Source: Rhizobium leucaenae USDA 9039
GTDB taxonomy: Bacteria; Pseudomonadota; Alphaproteobacteria; Rhizobiales; Rhizobiaceae
Length of the DNA: 64,000 nucleotides
Assembly (NCBI RefSeq): GCF_000426285.1
Contig: NZ_AUFB01000001.1
Span: 62,001 to 126,000, forward strand
Direction: 5' to 3'
Under the pieces are notes generated by a model. It worked only from the letters and a program-made list of their open reading frames with translations, searched no databases and was not told where the DNA came from. Both the position numbers and the translations under genes were made by a program. Shown one piece after another: positions 53,827-62,580 of this stretch. Position 1 is the first letter of the stretch; every line of letters begins with the position of its first letter.

Positions 53827-55365
53827 CTAAAGCGTCGCGCCGAGATGCCAGGGCACGAATTCGTTGTCGCCATAGCCGAAGACTTCGCTTTTCGTCTTCT
53901 TGCCGGATGCGATCTCGATGATCAGTTCGAATATCTCGCGGCCCTTGCCCGATATCGTCGCCTCGCCGGTGACAATGGTACCGCAATCGATATCCATGTC
54001 CTCCTCCATAGATCGGTAGAGCGCCGAGTTGCTCGACAGCTTGAACGAAGGCGCCGGGCGAGAGCCGAAACAACTGCCGCGGCCGGTCGTAAAGGCGATC
54101 ATATTCGCGCCGCCCGCCACCTGGCCGGTTGCCGAAACTGGATCATAACCGGGCGTATCCATAAAGACGAGGCCGTGGTCCGTTACCCGTTCGGCGTAGC
54201 TGTAGACAGCAGTCAGCGGCGAGCGCCCGCCCTTGGCAACGGCGCCCAATGATTTTTCCAGAATGGTCGTAAGCCCGCCGCGCTTGTTGCCGGGCGAGGG
54301 ATTGTTGTCGAGCGAGGCGCCATGCAGGGCGACATATTTTTCCCACCACTCGATTTTTGCGTCGAGCTTGGCCGCGACCGCGTCATTGACCGCACGGCTG
54401 CGCAGCAAATGCTCGGCGCCATAGATTTCCGAGGTTTCCGACAGGATCACCGTGCCGCCGGCAGCCGCCAGCAGGTCGGCTGCGGCCCCCAGCGCCGGAT
54501 TGGCGGTGATGCCGGAGAAACCATCGGAACCGCCGCATTGCAGGCCGACAATGATTTCGCTGATCGGGATCGGCTCGCGGCGGGCCTGTCCCACTTCCTC
54601 GGCGATCTCCTTCAGGACACCCATGGCAAGCGCCACGGCGCGGCGCGAACCGCCGGCATCCTGAATGTTGAAGTGCCGTTTGCTGGCGCCGGCGCCACTC
54701 TGGCCATAAAGCGTGAGCTGATTGACCTCGCAGCCGAGGCCGATCATCAGCACGCCGCCGAAATTCACATGACGGGTATAGCCGGCAAGCGTGCGATGCA
54801 GCGTCTGCATGCCGTCACCGGTCGAACTCATGCCGCAGCCCTGGTCATGGACGATCGGCACGAAACCGTCGATGCCGTCATAATGCGGCAGGAGTGTCCG
54901 GTTTGCCTCTTCCGCAATGGCGCGGCAAACCGTGGTGGAACAGTTCACGCTGGCAATGATGCCGATATAGTTGCGCGTTGCCGCCCGGCCGTCGGCACGG
55001 CGAAAGCCCATGAACGTGCGAGCCTTGTCGGCCTCTGTTGCTACCTCCGGCGCCGCATTGGCGGTCGCCGCGAGGCGATCGTTTTCGAAGTGCAGGTTAT
55101 GGCTGTGCACATGATCGCCGGCCTTGACCTCGGCCGTCGTGCGGCCAATCGCCTGGCCGTATTTCACGACAGGCATGCCCGTGGCAATGTCGCGAATAGC
55201 GAATTTATGGCCGGCATCGATCTTGTCCCGCGTCGAAATCCCGTCGGCGACCGCCGTTCCAGCCGAAATCGCCGCCGTCGCCACCGCGACGTTGTCGCCT
55301 TCCGACAGAAGGATCCAAGGTTGGCTGTTCAACGTTCTCTCCCTGAACAATCTTGTTTTCGGCAT
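53827..55365 (-). CDS. UxaA-family sugar-acid (altronate-type) dehydratase
   Basis: 512 residues. The N-terminal SAF domain (about 15-90, with HSHN near 88) and the C-terminal catalytic UxaA domain: GFRRADGRAATRNYIGI, VNCSTTVCRAIA, HDQGCGMSSTGDG, LQCGGSDGFSGI and FTTGRGSCFGSRPAP, with conserved cysteines for a metal site. It would dehydrate an aldonic acid to a 2-keto-3-deoxy acid, following the aldo/keto reductase encoded 33 bp downstream. The substrate (altronate, fuconate, galactonate type) is not determined. Divergent from a GntR regulator. Confidence 0.88.
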   Translation of the reverse strand: MPKTRLFRERTLNSQPWILLSEGDNVAVATAAISAGTAVADGISTRDKIDAGHKFAIRDIATGMPVVKYGQAIGRTTAEVKAGDHVHSHNLHFENDRLAATANAAPEVATEADKARTFMGFRRADGRAATRNYIGIIASVNCSTTVCRAIAEEANRTLLPHYDGIDGFVPIVHDQGCGMSSTGDGMQTLHRTLAGYTRHVNFGGVLMIGLGCEVNQLTLYGQSGAGASKRHFNIQDAGGSRRAVALAMGVLKEIAEEVGQARREPIPISEIIVGLQCGGSDGFSGITANPALGAAADLLAAAGGTVILSETSEIYGAEHLLRSRAVNDAVAAKLDAKIEWWEKYVALHGASLDNNPSPGNKRGGLTTILEKSLGAVAKGGRSPLTAVYSYAERVTDHGLVFMDTPGYDPVSATGQVAGGANMIAFTTGRGSCFGSRPAPSFKLSSNSALYRSMEEDMDIDCGTIVTGEATISGKGREIFELIIEIASGKKTKSEVFGYGDNEFVPWHLGATL

Positions 55366-55573
55366 TCGCTAGAGGGCCATCGCCGATTGATTTTGTTTTT
55401 TATCTACAATAAACATTTTGGTGTCAACGAGGAAATCGTTCACCAATCTGGGAGGAGGTCGCAGGCGACAGGTGTGGGCGGGATCGCGGCGCATCCGGCG
55501 AGTTCAACCGCCGTTCGGGCATGGCTCGGATATCGCCGCCGACGCAGAGCTGCGGACTACGAGAGAGGGGGAA

Positions 55574-56500
55574 ATGGCGAGACAAAACACGCTTTTTAAG
55601 GACGCGTACAATCGCTACGTCGCCGGCTTGAGGCCGGACGCCGCCTTGCCGACCGAACCTGAAATCGCTGCCGAGCTCGGCATCAGCCGCAGCACGGCGC
55701 GGGCCATTCTGCTGCGTCTAAGTGACGCTGGCATTATCCGCTGGAACAAGCGGCAAAAAACTGTGCTGCGGCAGCCGACCGAAGCCGATTTCTTTCCGGA
55801 GGAAGAGACCAATTCGCTGCATGACATCATCGAGCGCAGCTTCATGCTGCGCATCCTTTCCGACGAAGCGCAGCCCGGCATGCAGATCAACGAGCTGGAA
55901 CTGGCGCGCGAAATCGGTACGGGAACGTCGGTCGTGCGCGAATTCCTCATCCGTTTCAGCCGTTTCGGTTTGATCGAAAAGCGGCCGAACAGTCACTGGA
56001 TCCTGAAGGGTTTTACCAGCGAATTCGCTCTGGAGCTCGCCGAGGTGCGCGAAATGTTCGAACTGCATTCGGCCGCCGAGTTCGGGCGCTTGCCGGCAGG
56101 ACATTCGGCTTGGGCCGATCTGGCGGCGATCCAGCAGGAGCATTACGACTTGCAGGACGATTTCGACGAGCGTTATCGTGATTTCTCGCAACTCGACGAG
56201 CGCTTCCACCTTCTCATCCATCGCGCGTCGAATAACCGCTTCATTGCCGATTTCTACGACGCGATCGCTATCGTCTTTCACTATCATTATCAGTGGAACA
56301 AGGCTTTCGCTCGCGAGCGCAATTCGCGCGCCATCGTCGAACATCTCGACTATATCGAGGCATTGCAATCCCGCGATCCGGAGCGGATCGACAGGGCTTG
56401 CCGTACGCATCTTGCCTCGGCAAGACAGACGCTTTTGCAATCTATTCCGCAAAATGCAAGCGAGGCTACAAGTTCAAGCGTTCTGAATATTCGGAGTTAA
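55574..56500 (+). CDS. GntR-family regulator with two winged-helix domains and FCD domain
   Basis: 308 residues from the ATG at 55574 with GAGGGGGAA directly upstream (the frame is open to 55418 but unlike the family). It has a first wHTH around 22-60 (EIAAELGISRSTARAILLRL), a second GntR-like wHTH around 100-140 (ELAREIGTGTSVVREFLIRF) and a C-terminal FCD ligand domain (ELAEVREMFELHSAAEFGRL, DERFHLLIHRASNN). A single wHTH is the rule in FCD regulators, so two are unusual. It is divergent from the UxaA dehydratase and likely controls that operon. Confidence 0.88.
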   Translation: MARQNTLFKDAYNRYVAGLRPDAALPTEPEIAAELGISRSTARAILLRLSDAGIIRWNKRQKTVLRQPTEADFFPEEETNSLHDIIERSFMLRILSDEAQPGMQINELELAREIGTGTSVVREFLIRFSRFGLIEKRPNSHWILKGFTSEFALELAEVREMFELHSAAEFGRLPAGHSAWADLAAIQQEHYDLQDDFDERYRDFSQLDERFHLLIHRASNNRFIADFYDAIAIVFHYHYQWNKAFARERNSRAIVEHLDYIEALQSRDPERIDRACRTHLASARQTLLQSIPQNASEATSSSVLNIRS

Positions 56501-56507
56501 AACGCAT

Positions 56508-56540
56508 TTCGCCAGCGCCGCGTTTAACGGCACCGGCGAA
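56508..56540. terminator. Candidate bidirectional terminator hairpin
   Basis: TTCGCC-AGC-GCCG and CGGC-ACC-GGCGAA pair over the loop CGTTTAA, between the convergent ends of the GntR and LuxR genes. T-runs are weak on both strands (ATGCGTTTTAAC on the minus side). Confidence 0.45.
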
Positions 56541-56562
56541 GCTTGCTAATTCAAAGCTCATA

Positions 56563-57330
56563 TTATCTCACGAATTCCCTGATCTTATAGGCGACTTCCG
56601 TTCGGTTCGTCGCATTCAGTTTCTTCATGATATTGCGGATGTGGACTTTGACCGTGCTTTCGCAAAGGTCCATTTCATAGGCGATAATCTTGTTAGCCTT
56701 GCCGCGGCGAAGAGCTTCGGCAACGACAACTTCACGGGGCGTAAAGAGACTGTCGGCGCAGCGTGTTCCGCTGGTTACGGAGGCGATGACCTCCTTGGCG
56801 GCGAGAATGCTGCTGGCCGGCACGAACACGCCGCCTGCACGGGCGAGGGCTACGGCTTCGGCGGCGACATTGATGCCGACGCTGGTCGGAATGTAACCGC
56901 GAGCGCCGCATTCCAGCGCTTTGAGAAGCTGCGCAAGTTCATCGCTTTCAGCCCCGACGATGACAGGGCTCGCCTTGAATTTCTCCGCAAGGGCGGAGAT
57001 TTTTTCGCAGACGTCGGCATCGGAAACCTTGCGTCCGCCGATCATGAAAAGAATTGCAGAGGGTTCGTTCTGCATGCGGCGTTTCTGCCATTCCTCGAAT
57101 GATCCGACGGTGACGATATTCATGTTCTCGTCATACTCGGTAAGGCTTCGGGACAGGCATTCTCTGTCCAGGGCGCGTGCATCGATTAGCAGAAGATAGT
57201 CCTCGCATTCGTCGGTGCTGACCGCGCCTGCCGCGCTGAAAGCCCGCAATGAATCCGATGCGCGGACTGAAATAAGACGGGTTGCAGTTTCTGTCCCAAA
57301 TTTCTCATTCGCTAAAGACTGCCTGTCCAT
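56563..57330 (-). CDS. LuxR-family response-regulator-like transcription factor
   Basis: 255 residues. The N-terminal part is a degenerate receiver-like fold (YLLLIDARALDRECLSRSL near 46; no clear phospho-acceptor triad), the C-terminal part a LuxR HTH: FTPREVVVAEALRRGKANKI and STVKVHIRNIMKKLNATNR. AAGGAG lies 8 bp before the ATG. Proteins of this form in rhizobia often regulate polysaccharide or surface traits. It stands near the second polysaccharide locus; target genes are unknown. Confidence 0.87.
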   Translation of the reverse strand: MDRQSLANEKFGTETATRLISVRASDSLRAFSAAGAVSTDECEDYLLLIDARALDRECLSRSLTEYDENMNIVTVGSFEEWQKRRMQNEPSAILFMIGGRKVSDADVCEKISALAEKFKASPVIVGAESDELAQLLKALECGARGYIPTSVGINVAAEAVALARAGGVFVPASSILAAKEVIASVTSGTRCADSLFTPREVVVAEALRRGKANKIIAYEMDLCESTVKVHIRNIMKKLNATNRTEVAYKIREFVR

Positions 57331-57609
57331 GGCCGTGACTCCTTACTCCACACGTGGCCTCTATTCTTCAGAATTCATATGAATAGGTATTATTTCAAAG
57401 TAACTGAGTAGATACACCGAACCAAACTGATAAATCTCGTGTTGACTCATAGCATTCCCCCTGTCCTTGAAATGTAGTTCACCTGATCACAAGAAGGATA
57501 ATCGCTGATTCTATTTATGTGGACATTAACATAAGTTAATAAACTCTAAAAATATTCGCCGCACGATTGTTATCAACTTGAAACAACATGAGTGCGCTCG
57601 CGCCGCACT

Positions 57610-58317
57610 TTAAATCATATGGGGCGCGAAATAGGTTTCATCGAAGTCGACGAGTTCTGCGAGCTTATGGCGGTCCAGAAATTCGACGATGCCATTGCGG
57701 AACGCCAAAAGGCCACCCACTCTCATATCCCTGAGGACGCGGTTGATATGTACCGTCGACAGACCGACCGCATCGCCGATATCGGCTTGAGTGAGCGGGC
57801 ATTCGAAACCGTCGAAATTAGGTTTTAGGCGAGACGGACCCAGCCTCGTGGCCAGCTCGAGCAGCAGGTGACCGGTGCGCTCCAGCGCATCGCGGCGGCC
57901 GATATTGGCAAGTCGCTCGGACATGCGTGCCTGCCGCCGCATCATCTCCGTGAGCACGATGCGATAAAGCCGCGAAGAAACGTCCAGGCTCGCATGTGAG
58001 GTGAAATCAGGGAATTCCATGACGGTGACTTTGGAGAGAGCCTGTACCGTCTCGCGCGCCATTTCCACGGAAGGCGTGGAGATCATGTCGCCGCGCAGGG
58101 CAAACTCGACCACGATGCGCGTACCGTTCGGCAGCATCTTGCTGGAAACGGCCCATCCGCTGACGAGAAAAAGAAGACGGGGGGTATCGCCGTCATAGTC
58201 GTAGATGGTTTCACCGGGAGCATATGTGCGTGGAATGCCGCCCGTCAGCTCCGACTTCTGACGATACAGATCAGGACTCAAAGCCTGCAGACGCCCTATG
58301 GAAACTTGCGTTGTCAT
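57610..58317 (-). CDS. Crp/Fnr-family transcriptional regulator
   Basis: About 235 residues from the ATG at 58317 (GGGGG upstream; longer in-frame starts up to 58383). It has a cyclic-nucleotide-binding-like beta domain (YAPGETIYDYDGDTPRLLFLVSGW near 31; pieces only partly match Crp) and a C-terminal HTH_CRP domain (CPLTQADIGDAVGLSTVHINRVL). There is no FNR-type N-terminal cysteine set, so iron-sulfur oxygen sensing is unlikely. The flanking spaces (57331-57609 and 58318-58549) are AT-rich without visible genes. Confidence 0.88.
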   Translation of the reverse strand: MTTQVSIGRLQALSPDLYRQKSELTGGIPRTYAPGETIYDYDGDTPRLLFLVSGWAVSSKMLPNGTRIVVEFALRGDMISTPSVEMARETVQALSKVTVMEFPDFTSHASLDVSSRLYRIVLTEMMRRQARMSERLANIGRRDALERTGHLLLELATRLGPSRLKPNFDGFECPLTQADIGDAVGLSTVHINRVLRDMRVGGLLAFRNGIVEFLDRHKLAELVDFDETYFAPHMI

Positions 58318-58549
58318 ACATGCCCCCGAACCACATACCATATCGGGACGGTCACAATTAACCTGTCCTGGAAGGTATATCACGTTACGTATGGCAAGTA
58401 TATAGCACGCAACCTTCGATGTGGCTCGTAGTCTATATTGCTTATGTGGATTCTTTTTGAAATCGTGCGGCGATTAATTTGATTGCCATGTGATTAAATT
58501 GTCTAGCATCGGTCATTATACATGGTAATTACCCCGGAATTTCTTGGTA

Positions 58550-59812
58550 TTAATTCGTGGCTGCCGCACGCTGATCCTTTCGTATTACGGATGACATTTC
58601 GGCGACATTATTCTGATCCCTCTGGGTGAGATTCCGACGCATATCGACAATTCCCGCTTCAGCCTCGGCGAGGATCACCCGATGGCGAAATGATTCGATT
58701 CCTTCCGAATGAGCCGCCTTTAACAATCCGGCAATATCGGACACCGACGTTCCGCTGCCGTTGGCGAAATAGGATTGCCGGCCAACCGAGCGGAAGAACC
58801 CCTCGACCTTTTTGTCCCAGCCCAGGCCGACATGGGGAATCCCCAGGGAATAGGCGGCAATGCACGCATGCAGCCTGTGAGCGAGAATGACATCGGTCGA
58901 TCTGAGTATGCGGATCAGCTCTTCCGGCACGCGCGGGCGCGGAGCGAGTTGCAGCGCACCGGATTTAGCGAGACGCTGCATCGAGGCCTCATCCATTATT
59001 CGCTGGGCGAATATCTGGTCCTCGCTGGCACCGTTGCAGAACAAGCTGATGCGGTATCCATCCTGGACCAGCAGTCGAATGAGATCCCGATATTCTGCAA
59101 TGTCCTGCAGCGGAATGGCGGAGGCCTTCTGACTGGCGTGTCGCTGCAGGATAACAGGCTCGGTCACGCAGAGGCCGACGGTTGGCTGCCTCGACGGCAC
59201 CGAGTCGGGATCATCGCTGTCGAGCGCGCGGGTCAGCAATCCCGGGTCGTGAACGATCTTCGCTTCCGGTCCGTCAGGAAAGTGCTGGCGCCAACTGTCT
59301 TGGGCAAAGCTGTCACGCACCGAGAGGTGCACGCAATTGGTCTGCTTCAGTCGTTCGAAGAGGCGCGACGCCGGCGCGGACCAATGACTGCTCACGCCGA
59401 CGGCATAGATCGCCAAGGGCCGATTATGGCGCCGGACGCAGTCAAGCACCGTGCCGACTTTCAAGGGAAAGTTCAGATCGTCGTCCTGAAAAAGATTGCC
59501 GCCGCCAATCACCACTGCATCCGCGGCAGCGATCTTGGCATCCCATTGGCCCCTCAATTTCCGCAGCGTGCGCCCGAGGACATGGGCGACCGCCCAGCGT
59601 CGTGCGAAGGGGGGCAGCCGGTGCAGCACCTTCAACGCCTGCTGACGCCGGCCGCTGCTTCCGCCCATGCCGAAACCTTCCCGTCCGGCGAGATCGATCG
59701 TCTCCACCTCTATGTGGCCCGCATCTTTGGTGAGGCCTGCCTCGACGCACCGCGCCAGGAGACCGTCTCCGAGATTTTCGCTGTATTTGACATTGAATAC
59801 GACGATCTTCAC
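58550..59812 (-). CDS. Polysaccharide pyruvyl transferase family protein
   Basis: 420 residues. The N-terminus VVFNVKYSENLGDGLLARCVEAGL and later GGGNLFQDDDLNFP near residue 103, LSVRDSFAQDSW near 157 and DVILAHRLHACIAAYSLGIPHVGL near 312 are landmarks of the family (CsaB/WcaK/ExoV). It would add a pyruvate ketal to a sugar of a surface polysaccharide. Its start overlaps the preceding Wzy-like gene by 4 bp, so both make one polymer, separate from the exo cluster. Confidence 0.88.
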   Translation of the reverse strand: MKIVVFNVKYSENLGDGLLARCVEAGLTKDAGHIEVETIDLAGREGFGMGGSSGRRQQALKVLHRLPPFARRWAVAHVLGRTLRKLRGQWDAKIAAADAVVIGGGNLFQDDDLNFPLKVGTVLDCVRRHNRPLAIYAVGVSSHWSAPASRLFERLKQTNCVHLSVRDSFAQDSWRQHFPDGPEAKIVHDPGLLTRALDSDDPDSVPSRQPTVGLCVTEPVILQRHASQKASAIPLQDIAEYRDLIRLLVQDGYRISLFCNGASEDQIFAQRIMDEASMQRLAKSGALQLAPRPRVPEELIRILRSTDVILAHRLHACIAAYSLGIPHVGLGWDKKVEGFFRSVGRQSYFANGSGTSVSDIAGLLKAAHSEGIESFRHRVILAEAEAGIVDMRRNLTQRDQNNVAEMSSVIRKDQRAAATN

Positions 59813-61245
59813 TGCATTCTCCCCACAACACCGATTTGCCGCATGCGCGCCGCCGGCGCGTCGTTCACGCGAACCGGAGATGGAACAGTGAGAGCAGAGA
59901 CGCTGCCTGCGAGAATGTAGAACATCAATCCGAGATCATAGACGGTACCTGACGTGGCCGCGGACACCAGCACGGTGATGAATCCGGCCTTGGCGGCCCT
60001 GGCGACGGCCGCCGCCTCCCGGAGCGGCAGACGCCCGGGTCGTGTATCGGCTTTCAGAATCAGCAGCACGAAGAGCGCAAAGATCAGCGTGCCAGGGATG
60101 CCAAGATTGGACAGCAGCACGAGGCCGAAGCTCGAAGCGCGCGCGCTGCCCAATCCAGCGCCGAAGCCCTGCGTGTCGATAAACGTCTGGTAGGCCATGG
60201 AATTCCACATGAAGCGTTCGCGCCCGGACTGGCTGTCGGCCTTCGAGAACAGCATCTCGTCGAGAAAGTCGTGCAAGCCGCTGGCAAGATCGGGCATGGC
60301 GATCAAGACGAAGAGAATGACAAGCGGCATTGCAGCCATGATGGCGACGATCATGACAGGACGCCCGGAGCCCGGCTCACTGCGCGAGGCCAGGAAGGAT
60401 TGCAGACAAAGGACCGGCAAGACCACGCCGAGACCGACGAGCGCCGTCGCCGATGTCGAAAGGATCAGCGCCACCAGAAGCAGGGCGGCTACGATGCCGG
60501 TGGCGCGGGATCGGACGCCGCTGAGCCAAAGGCTTGCGATCATCGCAAAGAGTACCAGCGTGAAATCGGCAAAGGCCGACGCTTCCGGAAATGTCCCGGA
60601 AATCCGCTTCAATCCGCCTTTTTCGGCGTTGGTCAGCAGCGCGTAGTTGGCGGTTCGCACGAAACCGAGAAGGAATTCCGTGTGGCTGAAGTAAGTAATA
60701 ATGTCTGCAAGGGCGAAGCCGAGATTGACGCTGGCGACCACCAGCATTCCGTTGATCAAATTGGTGGGTGTGCCGCCTTTCCGGATGAAGGCGAAAGTGG
60801 TTGCGAAGCAGACGAGGCCACCGACCGCATAGACGGATTGAGTGATGTTGTTCGACGAGAACTTCAACGGCACCAGCGAAATGAAGTTGCGACCGCCGAC
60901 CGACCGCTCGACGGTCATCGTCTCCGTCATGCCCTGAAACAGACGCGGGAAGAAGAGCGCGGTTGCGAGGCCGAAGATGGTCAGCACCAGAAGGCAGAAA
61001 CCGGGGCGCGGCGGCGCCAGGGCGGCAAAGAGCGGCCCTTCGCCGTAGGCCAGGAACAGGCGTATTGCGAAGAACAGCAAGAAAAGGCTCGGCACCAGCA
61101 CCGATGCGCCGCCAAGGCCCGGCACGCTGAAGGCAGCCGCGGCACCGAACACGGTGGATAGGATCATGACGGTAAACGACCATCGAACGGGCGCGGCCAG
61201 CATGGCCATGCCGACGACAAACGTGAGTGCACCCATGAAATTCAT
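59809..61245 (-). CDS. Wzy/O-antigen ligase-like polysaccharide polymerase
   Basis: 478 residues with ten or more membrane helices and a periplasmic loop with SGTFPEASAFADFTLVLFA near 215 and SQSGRERFMWNSMAYQTF near 340, resembling the Wzy_C/O-antigen ligase family. First gene of a two-gene unit with the pyruvyl transferase. It is divergent from a GH16 hydrolase gene (156-bp gap), a polymer-making/polymer-cutting pair like exoQ/exoK. The polymer itself is unknown; no glycosyltransferases are seen beside it in the window. Confidence 0.82.
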   Translation of the reverse strand: MNFMGALTFVVGMAMLAAPVRWSFTVMILSTVFGAAAAFSVPGLGGASVLVPSLFLLFFAIRLFLAYGEGPLFAALAPPRPGFCLLVLTIFGLATALFFPRLFQGMTETMTVERSVGGRNFISLVPLKFSSNNITQSVYAVGGLVCFATTFAFIRKGGTPTNLINGMLVVASVNLGFALADIITYFSHTEFLLGFVRTANYALLTNAEKGGLKRISGTFPEASAFADFTLVLFAMIASLWLSGVRSRATGIVAALLLVALILSTSATALVGLGVVLPVLCLQSFLASRSEPGSGRPVMIVAIMAAMPLVILFVLIAMPDLASGLHDFLDEMLFSKADSQSGRERFMWNSMAYQTFIDTQGFGAGLGSARASSFGLVLLSNLGIPGTLIFALFVLLILKADTRPGRLPLREAAAVARAAKAGFITVLVSAATSGTVYDLGLMFYILAGSVSALTVPSPVRVNDAPAARMRQIGVVGRMQ

Positions 61246-61401
61246 AAGCCGTCCGCTCCGAAATATGGTCTATTTCACCAGAGCGAAAACTATCATGGCG
61301 CTGGCTGGCTTGTATTTCCGCCACGCTTAAGCCCTTTGGGGTACTGCATAAACCGAAATGGGTTCTGTACCGGATAGACGTTGCCGCGGTAGCGTCAGAG
61401 T

Positions 61402-62244
61402 ATGGATCACACCTCGTTCAAACATGGACCATTATGGTCGGTCGGCCGCCGCGGGTTTCTCTGCGCCGGCTTCGGCGCGACGCTTGCGCTGCTCGGCAGC
61501 GGCGCGGCTGCGCAAGCGGGCGACACGGGGGACACGCTCGACACCAGCAAGATGACGCTGACCTTCGAGGATAACTTCGATAGTCTCAGCGTCTCACCCT
61601 GGGGGCCGGGCACCCGCTGGATCGCGCACACGCCCTGGAACGGCGATTTCGGCGGTGCGCGCTTTACCGACCCCAAGGGTGATTTCCCCTTCAAGACCGA
61701 AGACGGCATGTTGCGCATCACGGCGGCACGCGACGGCAAGGGCGAGTGGCGCTCGGGTCTGCTCGCTTCGGTCGATGCGAAGGGCAACGGCTTTTCGCAG
61801 CAATACGGCTATTTCGAAATGCGCGCCCGGTTGCCGGACGGCCCCGGCGTCTGGCCGGCCTTCTGGCTGATCGGTAAGGACCGCTCGAAATCCACCGCCG
61901 AAATCGACGCCATGGAATATTATGGCGACAAGCCGGGCGCCTATTCCGCCACCGTGCATGTCTGGCATCGCGGCGGCAAACACGATTCCGATTTTTCGCG
62001 CATCAACGTCTTCGAAACGGCAAGCCCAACGGACCTGCACACTTACGGCGTAAAAATCGATACGGATTTCATCCGCATGTATTTCGACGGCAAATTCGTT
62101 TGGAAGACCAAAGTCCTGCCGGAACATCGTCAGCCGATGTATATTCTTTTGAATCTCGGCATCGTCGACAGCGTCACCAAAATGGTGGCGCCGGATCCGT
62201 GCTTTATGTTCGTCGACTATGTCAGGGCCTATCAGTTCAAATAG
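61402..62244 (+). CDS. Tat-exported GH16 family beta-glycanase
   Basis: 280 residues. The N-terminus has a twin-arginine signal (GRRGFLCAGFGATLALLG, cleavage near AAAQA), then a GH16 jelly roll: FEDNFDSLSVSPWGPGTRW near 54, YFEMRARLPDGPGVWPAFW near 138 and the catalytic STAEIDAMEYYG near 165. It differs from ExoK in export route and loops. It probably trims a surface glucan or succinoglycan-like polymer; its neighbours suggest the polymer made by the 58550-61245 genes. Confidence 0.92.
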   Translation: MDHTSFKHGPLWSVGRRGFLCAGFGATLALLGSGAAAQAGDTGDTLDTSKMTLTFEDNFDSLSVSPWGPGTRWIAHTPWNGDFGGARFTDPKGDFPFKTEDGMLRITAARDGKGEWRSGLLASVDAKGNGFSQQYGYFEMRARLPDGPGVWPAFWLIGKDRSKSTAEIDAMEYYGDKPGAYSATVHVWHRGGKHDSDFSRINVFETASPTDLHTYGVKIDTDFIRMYFDGKFVWKTKVLPEHRQPMYILLNLGIVDSVTKMVAPDPCFMFVDYVRAYQFK

Positions 62245-62580
62245 GCGCCTGACGATAAGGCCTCGTGCCTGCAGCGACACTCTTGGCCTGCATTCCTTCA
62301 TAAGCGCAGAATGACACCTTCTTCTTTGGGACGCGGGGGATTTTTCGCCTGCGACGCGCTGGGATTCCTTTGTTCGTAATGCTTTTGGCCAGATCGGGGC
62401 TGCCCTGGCGGTCTCTTCCGACGAAATGTCTACGTCGGCTAAGGCTTAAGACTTTCGTTGAGGACGGCAGTCATCCCAATGATCAACTGGTGATTTTCCG
62501 ACAGCGTGAAATTCTGCTGACGACGATGAGGCACAGATGTCGTGCCGTCGCAGGCAGCAAACGTAGCCCGGAGCACAGCG
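62245..62580 (+). other. 336-bp intergenic region before the adenylation enzyme
   Basis: No gene supported. A 6-bp hairpin CCGACG-N9-CGTCGG lies at 62418-62438. The region must contain the promoter of the adenylation gene, but no clear -35/-10 pair was picked. Confidence 0.5.

Noticed and set aside
52933..55599. 439- and 425-codon plus-strand frames
   Set aside because: They are shadows of the aldo/keto reductase and UxaA dehydratase genes.
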